NCBI GenBank assembly: GCA_037384645.1
Contig: JARRNT010000031.1
Span: 1 to 46,854, forward strand
Origin: RI-92 sp037384645
GTDB taxonomy: Bacteria; Pseudomonadota; Gammaproteobacteria; UBA6429; Thiohalophilaceae
Direction: 5' to 3'
DNA: 46,854 bases
Position 1 is the first letter of the stretch; each line of letters starts with the position of its first letter. A program made the position numbers and the translations under genes. Shown here one piece after another: positions 1 to 9,119 of this stretch. The notes beneath the pieces were generated by a model, which saw only the letters and a program-made list of their open reading frames with translations, was not told the DNA's origin and did no database searches.

Positions 1-662
1 ATGCCGGCTATGGGGGCCATGCCGGTACCGCCGGCCAGGACAATGACGGGGCGTTCGGAGTTCTCACGCAGGAAAAAGCCACCGAGCGGACCTTCGATAC
101 GCACAATGTCATTGACCTGCATGTTATCGAAAACTTCGCCGGTAAAGCGACCTCCCTGGATATGCCGGACATGCAGTTCGATATGCGTGTCTTTGTGCGG
201 CGGATTGGCGATGGAAAAGCTGCGACGGCGTCCGTCTTTGAGAATGAAATCGATATATTGCCCGGCAAGAAACTGCATACGTATGGCCTCCGGGATTTTC
301 AGCAGGATACGCATGACGTCATGATTCAGGCGGGAAATGCTGGATACCTTGGCCGGGAAACGTTTGATCGGAAGTTGCGAGTTTGAAGTGATTTCGTCGA
401 TTGCGATCATCAGGTCACTCTCCGGGCAGGCCTGGCAGAACAGGCTAAAGCCGTGCTGGCGTTCATCATCAGTCAATGCCTTGGGTTCCTTGCGATAGCG
501 CACCTTGCCGGATAGCAATTTGCCCTTGCAGCTGCCACACAGGCCATTGCGGCAGCCATAGGGTAGACCGATGCCCTGGCGTAACGCGGCATCGAGGACG
601 CTTTCATCATTTTCTACCAGGAAGCTGGTACCGGTTGCCGAAATAGTGACCTGGTGGGGCAT
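1..662 (-). CDS. 2Fe-2S ferredoxin/FAD reductase (CDP-6-deoxy-glucoseen reductase-like), 3' end cut by window
   Basis: The minus-strand frame opens with ATG at 662 and runs off the window start, leaving about 220 residues. The N-terminal third is a plant-type 2Fe-2S ferredoxin domain with C37, C42, C45 and C76 as likely cluster ligands. A ferredoxin-NADP reductase-like FAD domain follows, with the flavin-binding RSFSIANPP motif, then a GPLGGFF stretch and the beginning of the NAD(P)-binding fold (LAGGTGMAP). Proteins of this build pass electrons from NAD(P)H through FAD to the iron-sulfur cluster. They are often annotated CDP-6-deoxy-delta-3,4-glucoseen reductase and are often found near ubiD, as here 5 kb away. 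The true electron acceptor cannot be told from sequence. It is divergent from the SDR gene, with only about 40 bp between the starts. Confidence 0.85.
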   Translation of the reverse strand, partial: MPHQVTISATGTSFLVENDESVLDAALRQGIGLPYGCRNGLCGSCKGKLLSGKVRYRKEPKALTDDERQHGFSLFCQACPESDLMIAIDEITSNSQLPIKRFPAKVSSISRLNHDVMRILLKIPEAIRMQFLAGQYIDFILKDGRRRSFSIANPPHKDTHIELHVRHIQGGRFTGEVFDNMQVNDIVRIEGPLGGFFLRENSERPVIVLAGGTGMAPIAG

Positions 663-704
663 GAGGGGCTTGGGTTTGTTGCCAAAGCGGTGCATTATCG
701 CGCA

Positions 705-1595
705 ATGACACGAGCAAACACAACCTGCCAGCAGGTCCAGATCCTGGGCTGCGGGGATATCGGACAGCGGGTTGGGGTGCGCTGGCAAGCACGCAATATT
801 CCGGTACTCGGTGTCGTGCGAAGCGATACATCGCAAAAACACCTGCAGGCTGCAGGGATAGCTGCAGTCACCTGTGACCTGGGCCAAACAGCCTGTTGCT
901 TACCCGAGCTGGCGTCGCAGACACTTATATATTACTTTGTACCGCCGCCATCGACGGGCGTACACGATCTTCACTGCCAGCAATTCCTTGCCTGTCTCGG
1001 GCAACAGCCGCTGACACCAGCCCGCATTGTTGCCATCAGTACCACCGGTGTCTATGGTGATCACGCTGGTGCGGTGGTCAGCGAAGACACTCCCCCTAAC
1101 CCGCAGGTCGACCGCGGCCGTCGACGCTACGATATGGAGTGCCAGCTCCGGGACTGGTGTGAAAGAAATCAGTGCGACCTGATCATTCTGCGTGTTGGCG
1201 GCATATACGGCCCTGGCCGTTTGCCCCTGGAGCGGATTAAAAAAGGTATTCCGATTCTTTACGAAGATCTGGCGCCCAGGACCAATCGTATACATGCAGA
1301 AGACCTGGCCGATATTTGTGTTGCAGCCGCACAGGTCGAGCAACATTATCGTGTATACAACGTGAGTGACGGAACCGACTCTAATATGAGCGAATATTTT
1401 CTGACGCTGGCGGATTTTTTTCACTTACCACGACCGCCACAAGTGGACTGGGCCGAAGCGGAGCGTGTCATGAGCGCAGGGATGTTATCCTATTTGCGCG
1501 AATCACGGCGTATCAGTAATGCGCGGATGCTGAAGGAACTGCGGATACAGTTGCAGTATCCGGATTTGAAAACGGGGCTGGAGAGTTGTAAATAA
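705..1595 (+). CDS. SDR-family NAD-dependent epimerase/dehydratase-like protein (YeeZ-like)
   Basis: The product is about 296 residues from the ATG at 705. An upstream in-frame GTG at 654 would overlap the start of the divergent reductase, so I prefer 705. An N-terminal Rossmann dinucleotide loop reads GCGDIGQRVG. Mid-protein there is a STTGVYGD segment and an RVGGIYGPGR segment, both typical of extended SDR epimerase-like proteins of the YeeZ type. No classical YxxxK catalytic pair is obvious, so the enzymatic reaction is not predicted. The gene stands alone, divergent from the flavin reductase and convergent with srkA. Assignment to the superfamily is firm; substrate and pathway are unknown. 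Confidence 0.8.
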   Translation: MTRANTTCQQVQILGCGDIGQRVGVRWQARNIPVLGVVRSDTSQKHLQAAGIAAVTCDLGQTACCLPELASQTLIYYFVPPPSTGVHDLHCQQFLACLGQQPLTPARIVAISTTGVYGDHAGAVVSEDTPPNPQVDRGRRRYDMECQLRDWCERNQCDLIILRVGGIYGPGRLPLERIKKGIPILYEDLAPRTNRIHAEDLADICVAAAQVEQHYRVYNVSDGTDSNMSEYFLTLADFFHLPRPPQVDWAEAERVMSAGMLSYLRESRRISNARMLKELRIQLQYPDLKTGLESCK

Positions 1596-1682
1596 ATTTA
1601 GTCTTTACGTTTAAACGGAAGTTGTTAAGAGTCTCTCGCGCATGTGGCGTGAGAAAAGAAATAATTTAATAAACTTTCTACG

Positions 1683-2672
1683 TCAATGTAAACGAATCGG
1701 CGGCAGTTCACACCGCTCCAGTTGTTCCCTGAATGTGATGATCTGGTCTTCCCAGTAGCGTGGCGTATTAAACCAGGGAAAGTGATGGGGAAAGGCAGGG
1801 TCGTGCCAGCGGCGGGCCAGCCAGGCACAGTAGTGAATCAGACGCAGTCCGCGCAGGGCTTCGATTAACTGGATCTCGCTGTAATCGAATTCACTAAAGG
1901 TTTCATAGCCTTCGAGCAGGACCATGAGCTGTGCCGCCATCTCGTCCTGGCTGCCGGATAACAGCATCCACAGGTCCTGCATGGCCGGGCCGGTACAGCA
2001 ATCATCCAGATCCACGAAGTGCGGGCCCTGTGGTGTCCATAAAATATTGCCGGGATGACAGTCACCGTGCAGCCGTAATGTTGTCGGGTTAACCGCGTCA
2101 AAGCGTTGCGCTATTACGTCAAGCAGTGGCTCGATAGCGGCGACCACGTTATGCCTGAGTTCACCGGGTAGCAATTCGCTTTGGCGCAAAAAGGCCAGCG
2201 CCTCACCGCCTCGCTTATCCACGCTGAGCTGCTCGCGATGAAGAAAGCGCTGGCTGCGACCAACCCGATGGATACGACCGAGCAAGCGTCCCAGGATCTT
2301 CAGGTTTTCCCTGTTTTCCAGTTCTGGCCAACGACCACCGCGGCGCGGATAAACGGCATAACGATAGCCCTCCCATTCATGCAGGGTCTGACCGGCAAAA
2401 CTCATGGGTGTGACCACGGGTATTTCCTGCGCAGCCAGTTCCAGGGCGAAGGCGTGCTCTTCGAGGATGGCGTCATTGCTCCAGCGCCCGGGACGGTAAA
2501 ATTTGACCACGACGAACTGGCGCTCGTCGAGTTCTGCCTGATAGACCCGGTTTTCGTAGCTGTTTAATGCCAGCAGGGCGCCACTGGGTTGCAGGCCCAG
2601 CTGCTCCAGGGCTTGCAGGATCCGCTCCGGGGTGAGGCTGGCATAAGGTGGTTCAGGGCTGTTAGTGCTCAT
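1683..2672 (-). CDS. srkA: Stress response kinase SrkA (YihE/RdoA)
   Basis: The product is 329 residues, the usual family length, starting at ATG 2672. It is an aminoglycoside-phosphotransferase-fold Ser/Thr protein kinase. Visible motifs are the probable ATP-contact lysine in VVVKFYRPGRW (about K57), the catalytic loop LHGDCHPGNILW (D204 as catalytic base, N209 for metal) and the magnesium-binding FVDLDD (about residue 221). In enterobacteria SrkA counters stress-induced death pathways in the cytoplasm; that role is taken from the family. The gene is monocistronic, convergent with the SDR gene and divergent from prlC, whose start lies 70 bp away. Confidence 0.92.
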   Translation of the reverse strand: MSTNSPEPPYASLTPERILQALEQLGLQPSGALLALNSYENRVYQAELDERQFVVVKFYRPGRWSNDAILEEHAFALELAAQEIPVVTPMSFAGQTLHEWEGYRYAVYPRRGGRWPELENRENLKILGRLLGRIHRVGRSQRFLHREQLSVDKRGGEALAFLRQSELLPGELRHNVVAAIEPLLDVIAQRFDAVNPTTLRLHGDCHPGNILWTPQGPHFVDLDDCCTGPAMQDLWMLLSGSQDEMAAQLMVLLEGYETFSEFDYSEIQLIEALRGLRLIHYCAWLARRWHDPAFPHHFPWFNTPRYWEDQIITFREQLERCELPPIRLH

Positions 2673-2742
2673 AGGCTTTGTGTCGTTTTCTCCAGTATGA
2701 CGGCCATGCTACAGTAATGGCCTGTTATCAAAGAGGTTGTGT

Positions 2743-4788
2743 ATGGATAACCCGCTGCTCAGTATGACGGGCTTGCCGCCGTTTTCAAAGATCAAGCCTG
2801 ACCACGTGGAGCCGGCAGTCGATGCCCTGATCGCGAGTAACCGCCAGCTGGTAGAACGCCTGATCAGTGAAGTCAGCCAGCCCGGTTGGGACAATTTTAT
2901 CCAGCCGATCGAAGAGGCGGATGACCGACTGAACCGGGTCTGGGCGCCGGTCAGTCACATGAATTCCGTGGTGAATTCCGATGCATTGCGTCAGGCTTAT
3001 AATGCCTGCCTGCCGAAGCTGAGTGATTACGCCACCGAGATGGGGCAAAATGAAAAACTCTACCAGGCCTATTACAGCATTCGGCACAATCCCGACGAGT
3101 ACGATGCCCTGACTCCGGCCCAGCAGAAAATCATTGATAATACCCTGCGCGATTTTCATCTATCCGGTTTCGACCTGCCGCCGGAACAAAAACAACGTTA
3201 CAAGGAAATCCAGCAGCGCCTGTCCCAGCTACAGACACGTTTCGAGGAAAACGTGCTGGATGCAACCCAGGCCTGGAACAGGCACATTACTGATGAGGCG
3301 TTGCTGGGCGGTTTACCTGAATCCGCCCGCGCCATGGCCAGACAGGCGGCGGAACAGAAGCAACTGGAGGGCTGGTTATTTACCCTCGATTTTCCTTCGT
3401 ACTATTCGGTCATGTCTTACGCGGATAATCGCGATCTTCGCTATGAGATGTACCGGGCCTATGTCACCCGCGCCTCGGACCAGGGACCCAATGCCGGCGA
3501 ATTCGATAACTCTGCGGTAATGGAAGAAATTCTGGCCCTGCGGCATGAATCGGCGCAGTTGCTCGGTTTTAAAAACTTTGCCGAACGCTCTTTGGCCAGG
3601 AAAATGGCGCAGACGCCACAACAGGTTCTGGATTTCCTGTATGACCTGGCCGAGCATTCGCGCCAGGTTGGAGAGCGCGACCTGGCCGAGCTGCGCGATT
3701 ATGCGAAACAGCAGCACAACATGACGCAGCTTGAGGCCTGGGATATCGGTTACTACAGCGAGAAATTGCGCGAGCACAAATACGCGATTAACCAGGAACA
3801 ACTCAAACCTTATTTTCCGGAAACCCGTGTGGTGCCGGGTATGTTCGAAGTGGTTAAGCGCCTGTATGGAATCCAGATCAGTGAGAAACCCGATGTCGAT
3901 ACCTGGCATCCCGATGTGCGTTTTTACGAGATTACCGATCAGGCCGGCAGCTTGCGTGGCCAGTTTTATCTTGACCTGTACGCACGGGCCAACAAGCGTG
4001 GCGGGGCCTGGATGGACGATTGCATCGGCCGTAATCGCCAGCAGGACGGGACGATCACCACACCGGTTGCGTTTCTGACCTGCAACCTGTCACCGCCGGT
4101 TGCCGGCAAGCCGGCCCTGTTTACCCATGACGAGGTCACCACTCTGTTTCACGAGTTTGGGCATGGTCTGCATCACATGCTGACGCAGGTGGATTACATT
4201 GGCGTCTCGGGGATTAACGGTGTCGCCTGGGATGCCGTCGAGTTGCCCAGCCAGTTCATGGAGAACTGGTGCTGGGAAAAAGATGCACTCGACCTGATAA
4301 CAGGCCACTACGAAACCGGTGAGCCATTGCCGCAGGCACTGTTCGACAAGATGCTGGCAGCAAAAAACTTTCAATCCGGCATGTTCATGCTGCGCCAGCT
4401 GGAATTTGCCTTGTTCGATTTTCGCTTGCATGCCGAGTATGACCCGGCCAGGGGGGCGGCGGTGCAGGCCCTGCTGGATTCCGTGCGCCAGCAGGTCGCG
4501 GTGCTGGTGCCGCCGTCATTTAATCGATTCCAGCACAGTTTTACCCACATTTTTGCGGGAGGATATGCCGCAGGTTACTACAGCTACAAGTGGGCCGAGG
4601 TCTTGTCAGCCGATGCCTTTGCCAAGTTTGAGGAGCACGGTATTTTTGATCCGGATACGGGTCAGGAATTTCTGAATAACGTACTTGAACAGGGTGGTAG
4701 TCGTGAACCCATGGAACTATTCGTCGCGTTTCGCGGTCGGGAACCCAGCATAGACGCACTATTGAGGCATAGCGGGATAACCGCTTGA
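2743..4788 (+). CDS. prlC: Oligopeptidase A (M3 family metallopeptidase)
   Basis: The product is 681 residues from ATG 2743, chosen over an in-frame TTG at 2737 because an AGAGG ribosome site sits at 2732-2736 with six-base spacing to the ATG. The thimet-oligopeptidase zinc motif HEFGH lies at residues 470-474, with the further zinc-binding glutamate expected in the VELPSQFMENW segment about 28 residues on. A helical N-terminal half precedes the catalytic half, as in the M3A family. The enzyme is cytosolic and degrades short peptides, including cleaved signal peptides. The next gene, an anchor protein, begins 10 bp after the stop, so the two may be co-transcribed. Confidence 0.95.
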   Translation: MDNPLLSMTGLPPFSKIKPDHVEPAVDALIASNRQLVERLISEVSQPGWDNFIQPIEEADDRLNRVWAPVSHMNSVVNSDALRQAYNACLPKLSDYATEMGQNEKLYQAYYSIRHNPDEYDALTPAQQKIIDNTLRDFHLSGFDLPPEQKQRYKEIQQRLSQLQTRFEENVLDATQAWNRHITDEALLGGLPESARAMARQAAEQKQLEGWLFTLDFPSYYSVMSYADNRDLRYEMYRAYVTRASDQGPNAGEFDNSAVMEEILALRHESAQLLGFKNFAERSLARKMAQTPQQVLDFLYDLAEHSRQVGERDLAELRDYAKQQHNMTQLEAWDIGYYSEKLREHKYAINQEQLKPYFPETRVVPGMFEVVKRLYGIQISEKPDVDTWHPDVRFYEITDQAGSLRGQFYLDLYARANKRGGAWMDDCIGRNRQQDGTITTPVAFLTCNLSPPVAGKPALFTHDEVTTLFHEFGHGLHHMLTQVDYIGVSGINGVAWDAVELPSQFMENWCWEKDALDLITGHYETGEPLPQALFDKMLAAKNFQSGMFMLRQLEFALFDFRLHAEYDPARGAAVQALLDSVRQQVAVLVPPSFNRFQHSFTHIFAGGYAAGYYSYKWAEVLSADAFAKFEEHGIFDPDTGQEFLNNVLEQGGSREPMELFVAFRGREPSIDALLRHSGITA

Positions 4789-4798
4789 TAAAGTAAAA

Positions 4799-5590
4799 AT
4801 GAAAAAAACAATTTTTGCACTCATTTCCTTTACCCTGTTTGGCCTGGCCGTTGCGGCAAATGCCGATACTATGTATGTGACGGATCGCATCATGCTGGGC
4901 GTACACCAGCAGGCTGCTGAGACCAGTACCGTTGTTGCCACTATCCCCAGCGGTACCGCCGTGACGGTGCTCGAGCGAAATAATGATTTTATAAAAGTCC
5001 AGTTGGCCAATGGGACCCAGGGCTGGGTGAGTTCCGCCTACATGAGTAGTAGTAAGCCGGCTACCGCGCAGGTGGATGCCGTCAATGCCCAGCTCAAACA
5101 GGCGCAAACCAAAATCCAGAACTTACAGGCGGAAATAAAAAAGCGGGCACGCGAAACCCAGACACGCGAAGACGAGATTTCCAATAACAAAAGTACGATT
5201 AAGGAACTGCAAAACAAACTGAAAAAGCAACTGGCCTCGATGCCCTCGCCATCCAAGCAGGCCGAACAGGAAATCAAGCAACTCAAGGCACAGGTAAAGA
5301 AACTGAGCTCGGATAAGCAGTCCCTGGTAAAGGAAACCAAATCAGATTCCGAACTTTCCCTGCGCGATTTACAAAAGGAAAACCAGCAATTGCAGGCAAG
5401 AATTGCCGCAGCCGTTGCCAATCTCAAAGGCCAGCAGGTTCCTTCGGCCTCGCAGCTGGCCTCCATCCAGCCCAGCTTTCCTTTCTGGTACTGGATCCTG
5501 CTACTGGCGATTTTCGTCGGTGGTGTGACCGCCGGTTTTGGCTGGTTCGATTACCACCACCGTAAGCGTCACGGCGGTTTCCGTATTTAA
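4799..5590 (+). CDS. SH3-domain and coiled-coil membrane-anchored protein (YgiM/TIGR04211-like)
   Basis: The product is 263 residues. A signal peptide covers residues 1-22, ending ANA. A bacterial SH3 (SH3b) domain follows to about residue 85 (TMYVTDR at its start, GWVSSAYM at its end), then a long charged coiled coil over about 90-205 rich in Lys/Gln/Glu, and one transmembrane helix at about 229-250 followed by a short basic tail. This architecture is the SH3-and-anchor family that includes E. coli YgiM. It would place the SH3b domain in the periplasm, tethered by the C-terminal helix. No enzymatic function is suggested; a cell-wall or envelope role is inferred from SH3b domains generally. 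Starts 10 bp after prlC. Confidence 0.85.
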   Translation: MKKTIFALISFTLFGLAVAANADTMYVTDRIMLGVHQQAAETSTVVATIPSGTAVTVLERNNDFIKVQLANGTQGWVSSAYMSSSKPATAQVDAVNAQLKQAQTKIQNLQAEIKKRARETQTREDEISNNKSTIKELQNKLKKQLASMPSPSKQAEQEIKQLKAQVKKLSSDKQSLVKETKSDSELSLRDLQKENQQLQARIAAAVANLKGQQVPSASQLASIQPSFPFWYWILLLAIFVGGVTAGFGWFDYHHRKRHGGFRI

Positions 5591-5666
5591 CTAGTCGTTT
5601 TGCGCGACGCGGTTGCTGGTGGATACCGAGGTTAAGCGGGGCTTGCGCCTTAAAAACTACACTGGC

Positions 5667-5681
5667 GTCGTTAATAACGAC
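5667..5681. promoter_or_regulatory. Palindrome upstream of ubiD, possible operator
   Basis: GTCGTT and AACGAC arms separated by AAT form a perfect 15-bp dyad, 22 bp upstream of a TACAAT hexamer and 36 bp before the ubiD start. It could be an operator or a small hairpin. No known regulator matches it by eye. Confidence 0.25.
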
Positions 5682-5716
5682 TCAGGCGCTTTGTATTTCC
5701 GCTACAATGCTGCACC

Positions 5717-7180
5717 ATGAAATACACCGACCTACGTGACTTTATTGCCCGCCTGGAAAAGCTGGGCCAGCTCAAGCGAATTCCGCAGGCAGTGGATCCC
5801 AGGCTGGAGATGACCGAGATCTGTGATCGCACCCTGCGGGCCGGCGGTCCGGCGTTGTTATTCGAAAATCCCGTGGGTCATGATATCCCGGTACTGGCTA
5901 ACCTGTTTGGCACGCCGGAGCGCGTGGCGATGGGCATGGGCGAGGAGTCGGTGGCGGCCCTGCGGGAAGTTGGCAAGACCCTGGCCATGCTCAAGGAACC
6001 GGAACCGCCGCGGGGCATGAAAGATGCCTGGGACAAGCTACCGGTATTCAAGCAGGTCCTGAACATGGCACCCAAGGTGGTGAAGACGGCGCCCTGCCAG
6101 GCTCAGGTCATTGAGGGGGACGACGTTGACCTCGGCCACTATCCTATCCAGACCTGCTGGCCCGGGGATGCCGGTCCCCTGATTACCTGGGCGCTGGTCG
6201 TAACTCGCGGGCCGAACAAGTCACGGCAAAACCTGGGTATTTACCGCCAGCAGGTGATTGGACGTAATAAAGTCATTATGCGCTGGCTGGCCCACCGTGG
6301 CGGGGCGCTGGATTTTCGTGACTGGTGCGCGGCCCATCCCGGGGAACCGTTCCCGGTGGCGGTGGCCCTGGGGGCGGATCCGGCAACCATCCTTGGGGCC
6401 GTGACCCCGGTGCCGGACAGCCTGTCGGAATATGCCTTTGCCGGTTTGTTGCGCGGCAGCAAGACCGAGGTGGTCAAATGCCTGGGCTCGGATCTGCAGG
6501 TACCGGCCTCGGCCGAAATTGTGCTCGAGGGCGTGATCCATCCGGACGAGATGGCCGATGAGGGGCCGTTTGGGGATCACACCGGCTATTACAACGAGGT
6601 GGAGCGCTTTCCGGTATTTACCGTCGAGCGTATTACCCGGCGCGAGCAACCGATTTATCACAGCACCTATACCGGACGTCCGCCGGATGAACCGTCCATT
6701 CTCGGCCTGGCTCTCAACGAGGTCTTCGTACCCATCCTGCAAAAGCAATTTCCAGAGATTGTGGACTTTTATCTACCGCCCGAAGGCTGCTCTTATCGCA
6801 TGGCCGTGGTCAGTATGAAAAAGCAGTACCCGGGTCATGCCAAACGCGTGATGTTCGGCGTCTGGTCCTTCCTGCGTCAGTTCATGTATACCAAGTTTGT
6901 GATCGTGACGGATGACGATGTGGATGTGCGCAACTGGCAGGACGTGATCTGGGCCATTACTACGCGCATGGACCCGGCGCGGGATACCACGATTATCGAA
7001 AACACACCGATCGATTATCTCGACTTTGCCTCGCCGGTGTCCGGTCTGGGCAGCAAGATGGGCCTGGACGCCACCAGTAAGTGGCCGGGTGAAACGCAGC
7101 GTGAATGGGGCCGGCCGATTCAGATGGACGCCGAGGTAAAGCAGCGGATCGATGCCATCTGGGATGAGCTCGGACTCTGA
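5717..7180 (+). CDS. ubiD: 4-hydroxy-3-polyprenylbenzoate decarboxylase UbiD
   Basis: The product is 487 residues, matching E. coli UbiD in length and opening (MKYTDLRDFIARLE). It carries the conserved EGPFGDHTGYYN segment at about residue 282, which contains acidic residues of the prenylated-FMN active site. It removes the carboxyl group from 3-polyprenyl-4-hydroxybenzoate in ubiquinone synthesis, using prenylated FMN supplied by UbiX, which is not in this window. A possible -10 (TACAAT, 5703-5708) lies just ahead of the start, and a perfect palindrome lies upstream at 5667-5681. Ubiquinone would feed the respiratory chain, although the cbb3 oxidase encoded downstream takes electrons from cytochrome c. 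Confidence 0.96.
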   Translation: MKYTDLRDFIARLEKLGQLKRIPQAVDPRLEMTEICDRTLRAGGPALLFENPVGHDIPVLANLFGTPERVAMGMGEESVAALREVGKTLAMLKEPEPPRGMKDAWDKLPVFKQVLNMAPKVVKTAPCQAQVIEGDDVDLGHYPIQTCWPGDAGPLITWALVVTRGPNKSRQNLGIYRQQVIGRNKVIMRWLAHRGGALDFRDWCAAHPGEPFPVAVALGADPATILGAVTPVPDSLSEYAFAGLLRGSKTEVVKCLGSDLQVPASAEIVLEGVIHPDEMADEGPFGDHTGYYNEVERFPVFTVERITRREQPIYHSTYTGRPPDEPSILGLALNEVFVPILQKQFPEIVDFYLPPEGCSYRMAVVSMKKQYPGHAKRVMFGVWSFLRQFMYTKFVIVTDDDVDVRNWQDVIWAITTRMDPARDTTIIENTPIDYLDFASPVSGLGSKMGLDATSKWPGETQREWGRPIQMDAEVKQRIDAIWDELGL

Positions 7181-7198
7181 GCCGCGCCAGCGAGGCGT

Positions 7199-7522
7199 TT
7201 ACTCGGGTTTCCAGATGCCGACTGCCGGATCGTCCGTTGGCACGCTTTTACCCGGCGCCGGTGCCGCCGAAGCCGCGGCCTGTTGTGGCGGCTGACTGTT
7301 GACCCTATCGTCGCACACGTGTTTGGTGAAGGCGTGCAGATGATCAAGCAACTCGTCACGTTCGCTGGCCGGCCCCGGATAGTCTGCGGCCAGGTAGCCA
7401 GTCACAGCGCAAAGGTATTGCAGGCTGACCAGCATGTCTTCCTGGGCCTGTTGATCGTGTTCGCCGATGATACGCAACAGATTGTCGATGAGGTCGCGTG
7501 AGAGCTTGATGCCGTCGGCCAT
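7199..7522 (-). CDS. Hypothetical protein, 107 aa
   Basis: The start at 7522 is chosen because an AAGGGTGA-like ribosome site precedes that ATG; the open frame extends upstream to 7582 without support. The first 75 residues look helical and acidic (MADGIKLSRDLIDNLLRI opening, then SERDELLDHLHAF). The C-terminal third is a low-complexity Ala/Pro/Gln-rich linker ending in VGIWKPE. There is no signal peptide or membrane helix. It lies convergent to ubiD, 18 bp after its stop, and divergent from the glutathione reductase. I do not recognise the family and assign no function. Codon pattern and ribosome site support it being a real gene. Confidence 0.65.
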   Translation of the reverse strand: MADGIKLSRDLIDNLLRIIGEHDQQAQEDMLVSLQYLCAVTGYLAADYPGPASERDELLDHLHAFTKHVCDDRVNSQPPQQAAASAAPAPGKSVPTDDPAVGIWKPE

Positions 7523-7768
7523 GATGTCACCCTTGTTTCCTGAGAAAGTGGGAGTGTAAGACGGCAACCCGAAACTTACCACTCGTGAAGCATGTGGTTA
7601 TACGATGATGCTGGCTGGCAGAGGTTAAGTCCGCCGCAGCAATTTAGCGAAGGCAATTTGCCAGATCGCGATCATTTTATTTTTAACCTGTACGGTCTCA
7701 CGAGATTTGACAGGCAGGGGGTAATTTATTGGTAGAATCCTGCTTTTCAGATTTGAGCGAGGCGAGGC

Positions 7769-9115
7769 ATGCAAGAATATGATTTGATTGCTATTGGTGC
7801 GGGTAGCGGCGGTCTGTCGGCAGCGGAGCGGGCAGCGGAATATGGTGCCCGCACGGCCGTGATCGAATCGGGACGGCTGGGTGGCACCTGTGTCAATGTC
7901 GGTTGCGTGCCCAAGAAAGTCATGTGGTTCGGGGCCCATCTGGCCGACGCCCTGCGCGATATGCCCAGCTATGGCTTCGATGTCAGCCTGAATCGGTTTG
8001 ACTGGGCGAGCCTGGTCCAGGCACGCGAGGGTTATATCAAAGGCATCAATGACTGGTATGGGCAATACCTGCGTGACAGTCGGATTGACCATATTGTTGG
8101 CACGGCGCGTTTTATCGACGACCACACCCTGGCCGTGGGCGATGAGCAGTATCGCGCGAAACATATCGTGATTGCGCCGGGTGCCTACCCCATCGTGCCC
8201 AGCATTCCCGGCGCTGAACATGGCATCACCTCTGACGGTTTCTTTGCCCTGGGTGAACAGCCCAAACGCGTTGCCGTGGTAGGGGCCGGCTATATTGCGG
8301 TGGAACTGGCTGGCGTGCTGAATAGCCTGGGCAGCGAAGTGACCATGCTGTTGCGGCGGGATCACTTCCTGGCCAGCTTCGATGCCATGCTGCGCGAAAC
8401 CCTGATGGAAGAGATGAACAGTGCCGGCGTGCACTTCATTACCCAGGTCAATGTCGAGCGGGTGGAGAAAGCGGCAGACGGGAGTCTCAGTGTGCACTGT
8501 GCCAGCGGGGTGACACTCGACAAGCTGGATTGCCTGATCTGGGCTGTGGGTCGTGCGCCTAATACCCAGGATTTAGGCCTGGACAAGACGGGTATCACGG
8601 TCAGCGATGATGGCTATGTGCCAACGGATGCGTATCAGAATACCAATATTGAGGGTGTCTATGCGGTGGGGGATGTAACCGGTCGGGCGCAGCTGACGCC
8701 AGTGGCGATTGCGGCCGCGCGGCGCCTGTCCGATCGGCTGTTCAATAACAAGCCCGAGCGCAAACTCGATTATGACAACATCCCCACAGTCATGTTTTCA
8801 CATCCTCCTATCGGCACGGTCGGCATGACCGAAGACGAGGCCCGTGCAGTGCACGGTGATGCAGTCAAGGTCTATCAGACCGGCTTTACCGCGATGTACC
8901 ACGCTATCAGCGAACACAAATCCCGCACAGCCATGAAGCTGGTTTGTGTCGGTGCCGAGGAAAAGGTCGTGGGTTGTCACATCATCGGGACCGGGGCGGA
9001 TGAAATGCTGCAGGGCTTTGCCGTGGCTATCAAGCTGGGCGCCCGCAAGCGCGACTTTGACGATACAGTCGCGATCCATCCGACCAGTGCCGAAGAGCTG
9101 GTGACCATGCGCTAG
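7769..9115 (+). CDS. gor: Glutathione-disulfide reductase
   Basis: The product is 448 residues, the length of bacterial glutathione reductases. It has an FAD-binding GAGSGG motif at about residues 10-15, the redox-active disulfide in GGTCVNVGC (C41 and C46), an NAD(P)-binding GAGYIAVELAG motif with downstream LLRRDHFL basic residues suiting NADPH, the second FAD motif GVYAVGDV, and the C-terminal HPTSAEE with the catalytic His-Glu pair. It reduces glutathione disulfide with NADPH in the cytoplasm. A consensus TTGACA (7707-7712) and TAGAAT (7733-7738) lie upstream, but their 20-bp spacing is unusually long. The gamma-carbonic-anhydrase gene starts 4 bp after its stop, so they are probably co-transcribed. 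Confidence 0.93.
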   Translation: MQEYDLIAIGAGSGGLSAAERAAEYGARTAVIESGRLGGTCVNVGCVPKKVMWFGAHLADALRDMPSYGFDVSLNRFDWASLVQAREGYIKGINDWYGQYLRDSRIDHIVGTARFIDDHTLAVGDEQYRAKHIVIAPGAYPIVPSIPGAEHGITSDGFFALGEQPKRVAVVGAGYIAVELAGVLNSLGSEVTMLLRRDHFLASFDAMLRETLMEEMNSAGVHFITQVNVERVEKAADGSLSVHCASGVTLDKLDCLIWAVGRAPNTQDLGLDKTGITVSDDGYVPTDAYQNTNIEGVYAVGDVTGRAQLTPVAIAAARRLSDRLFNNKPERKLDYDNIPTVMFSHPPIGTVGMTEDEARAVHGDAVKVYQTGFTAMYHAISEHKSRTAMKLVCVGAEEKVVGCHIIGTGADEMLQGFAVAIKLGARKRDFDDTVAIHPTSAEELVTMR

Positions 9116-9119
9116 GCGT

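Noticed and set aside
1604..1668. Hairpin near CTCTCGC/GCGTGAG between the SDR gene and srkA as a terminator
   Set aside because: The stem has an internal mismatch and no T-run on either strand.
7707..7738. TTGACA and TAGAAT as the gor promoter
   Set aside because: Both hexamers are good, but the 20-bp spacing is outside the usual range, so it is noted under gor and not listed as a promoter.
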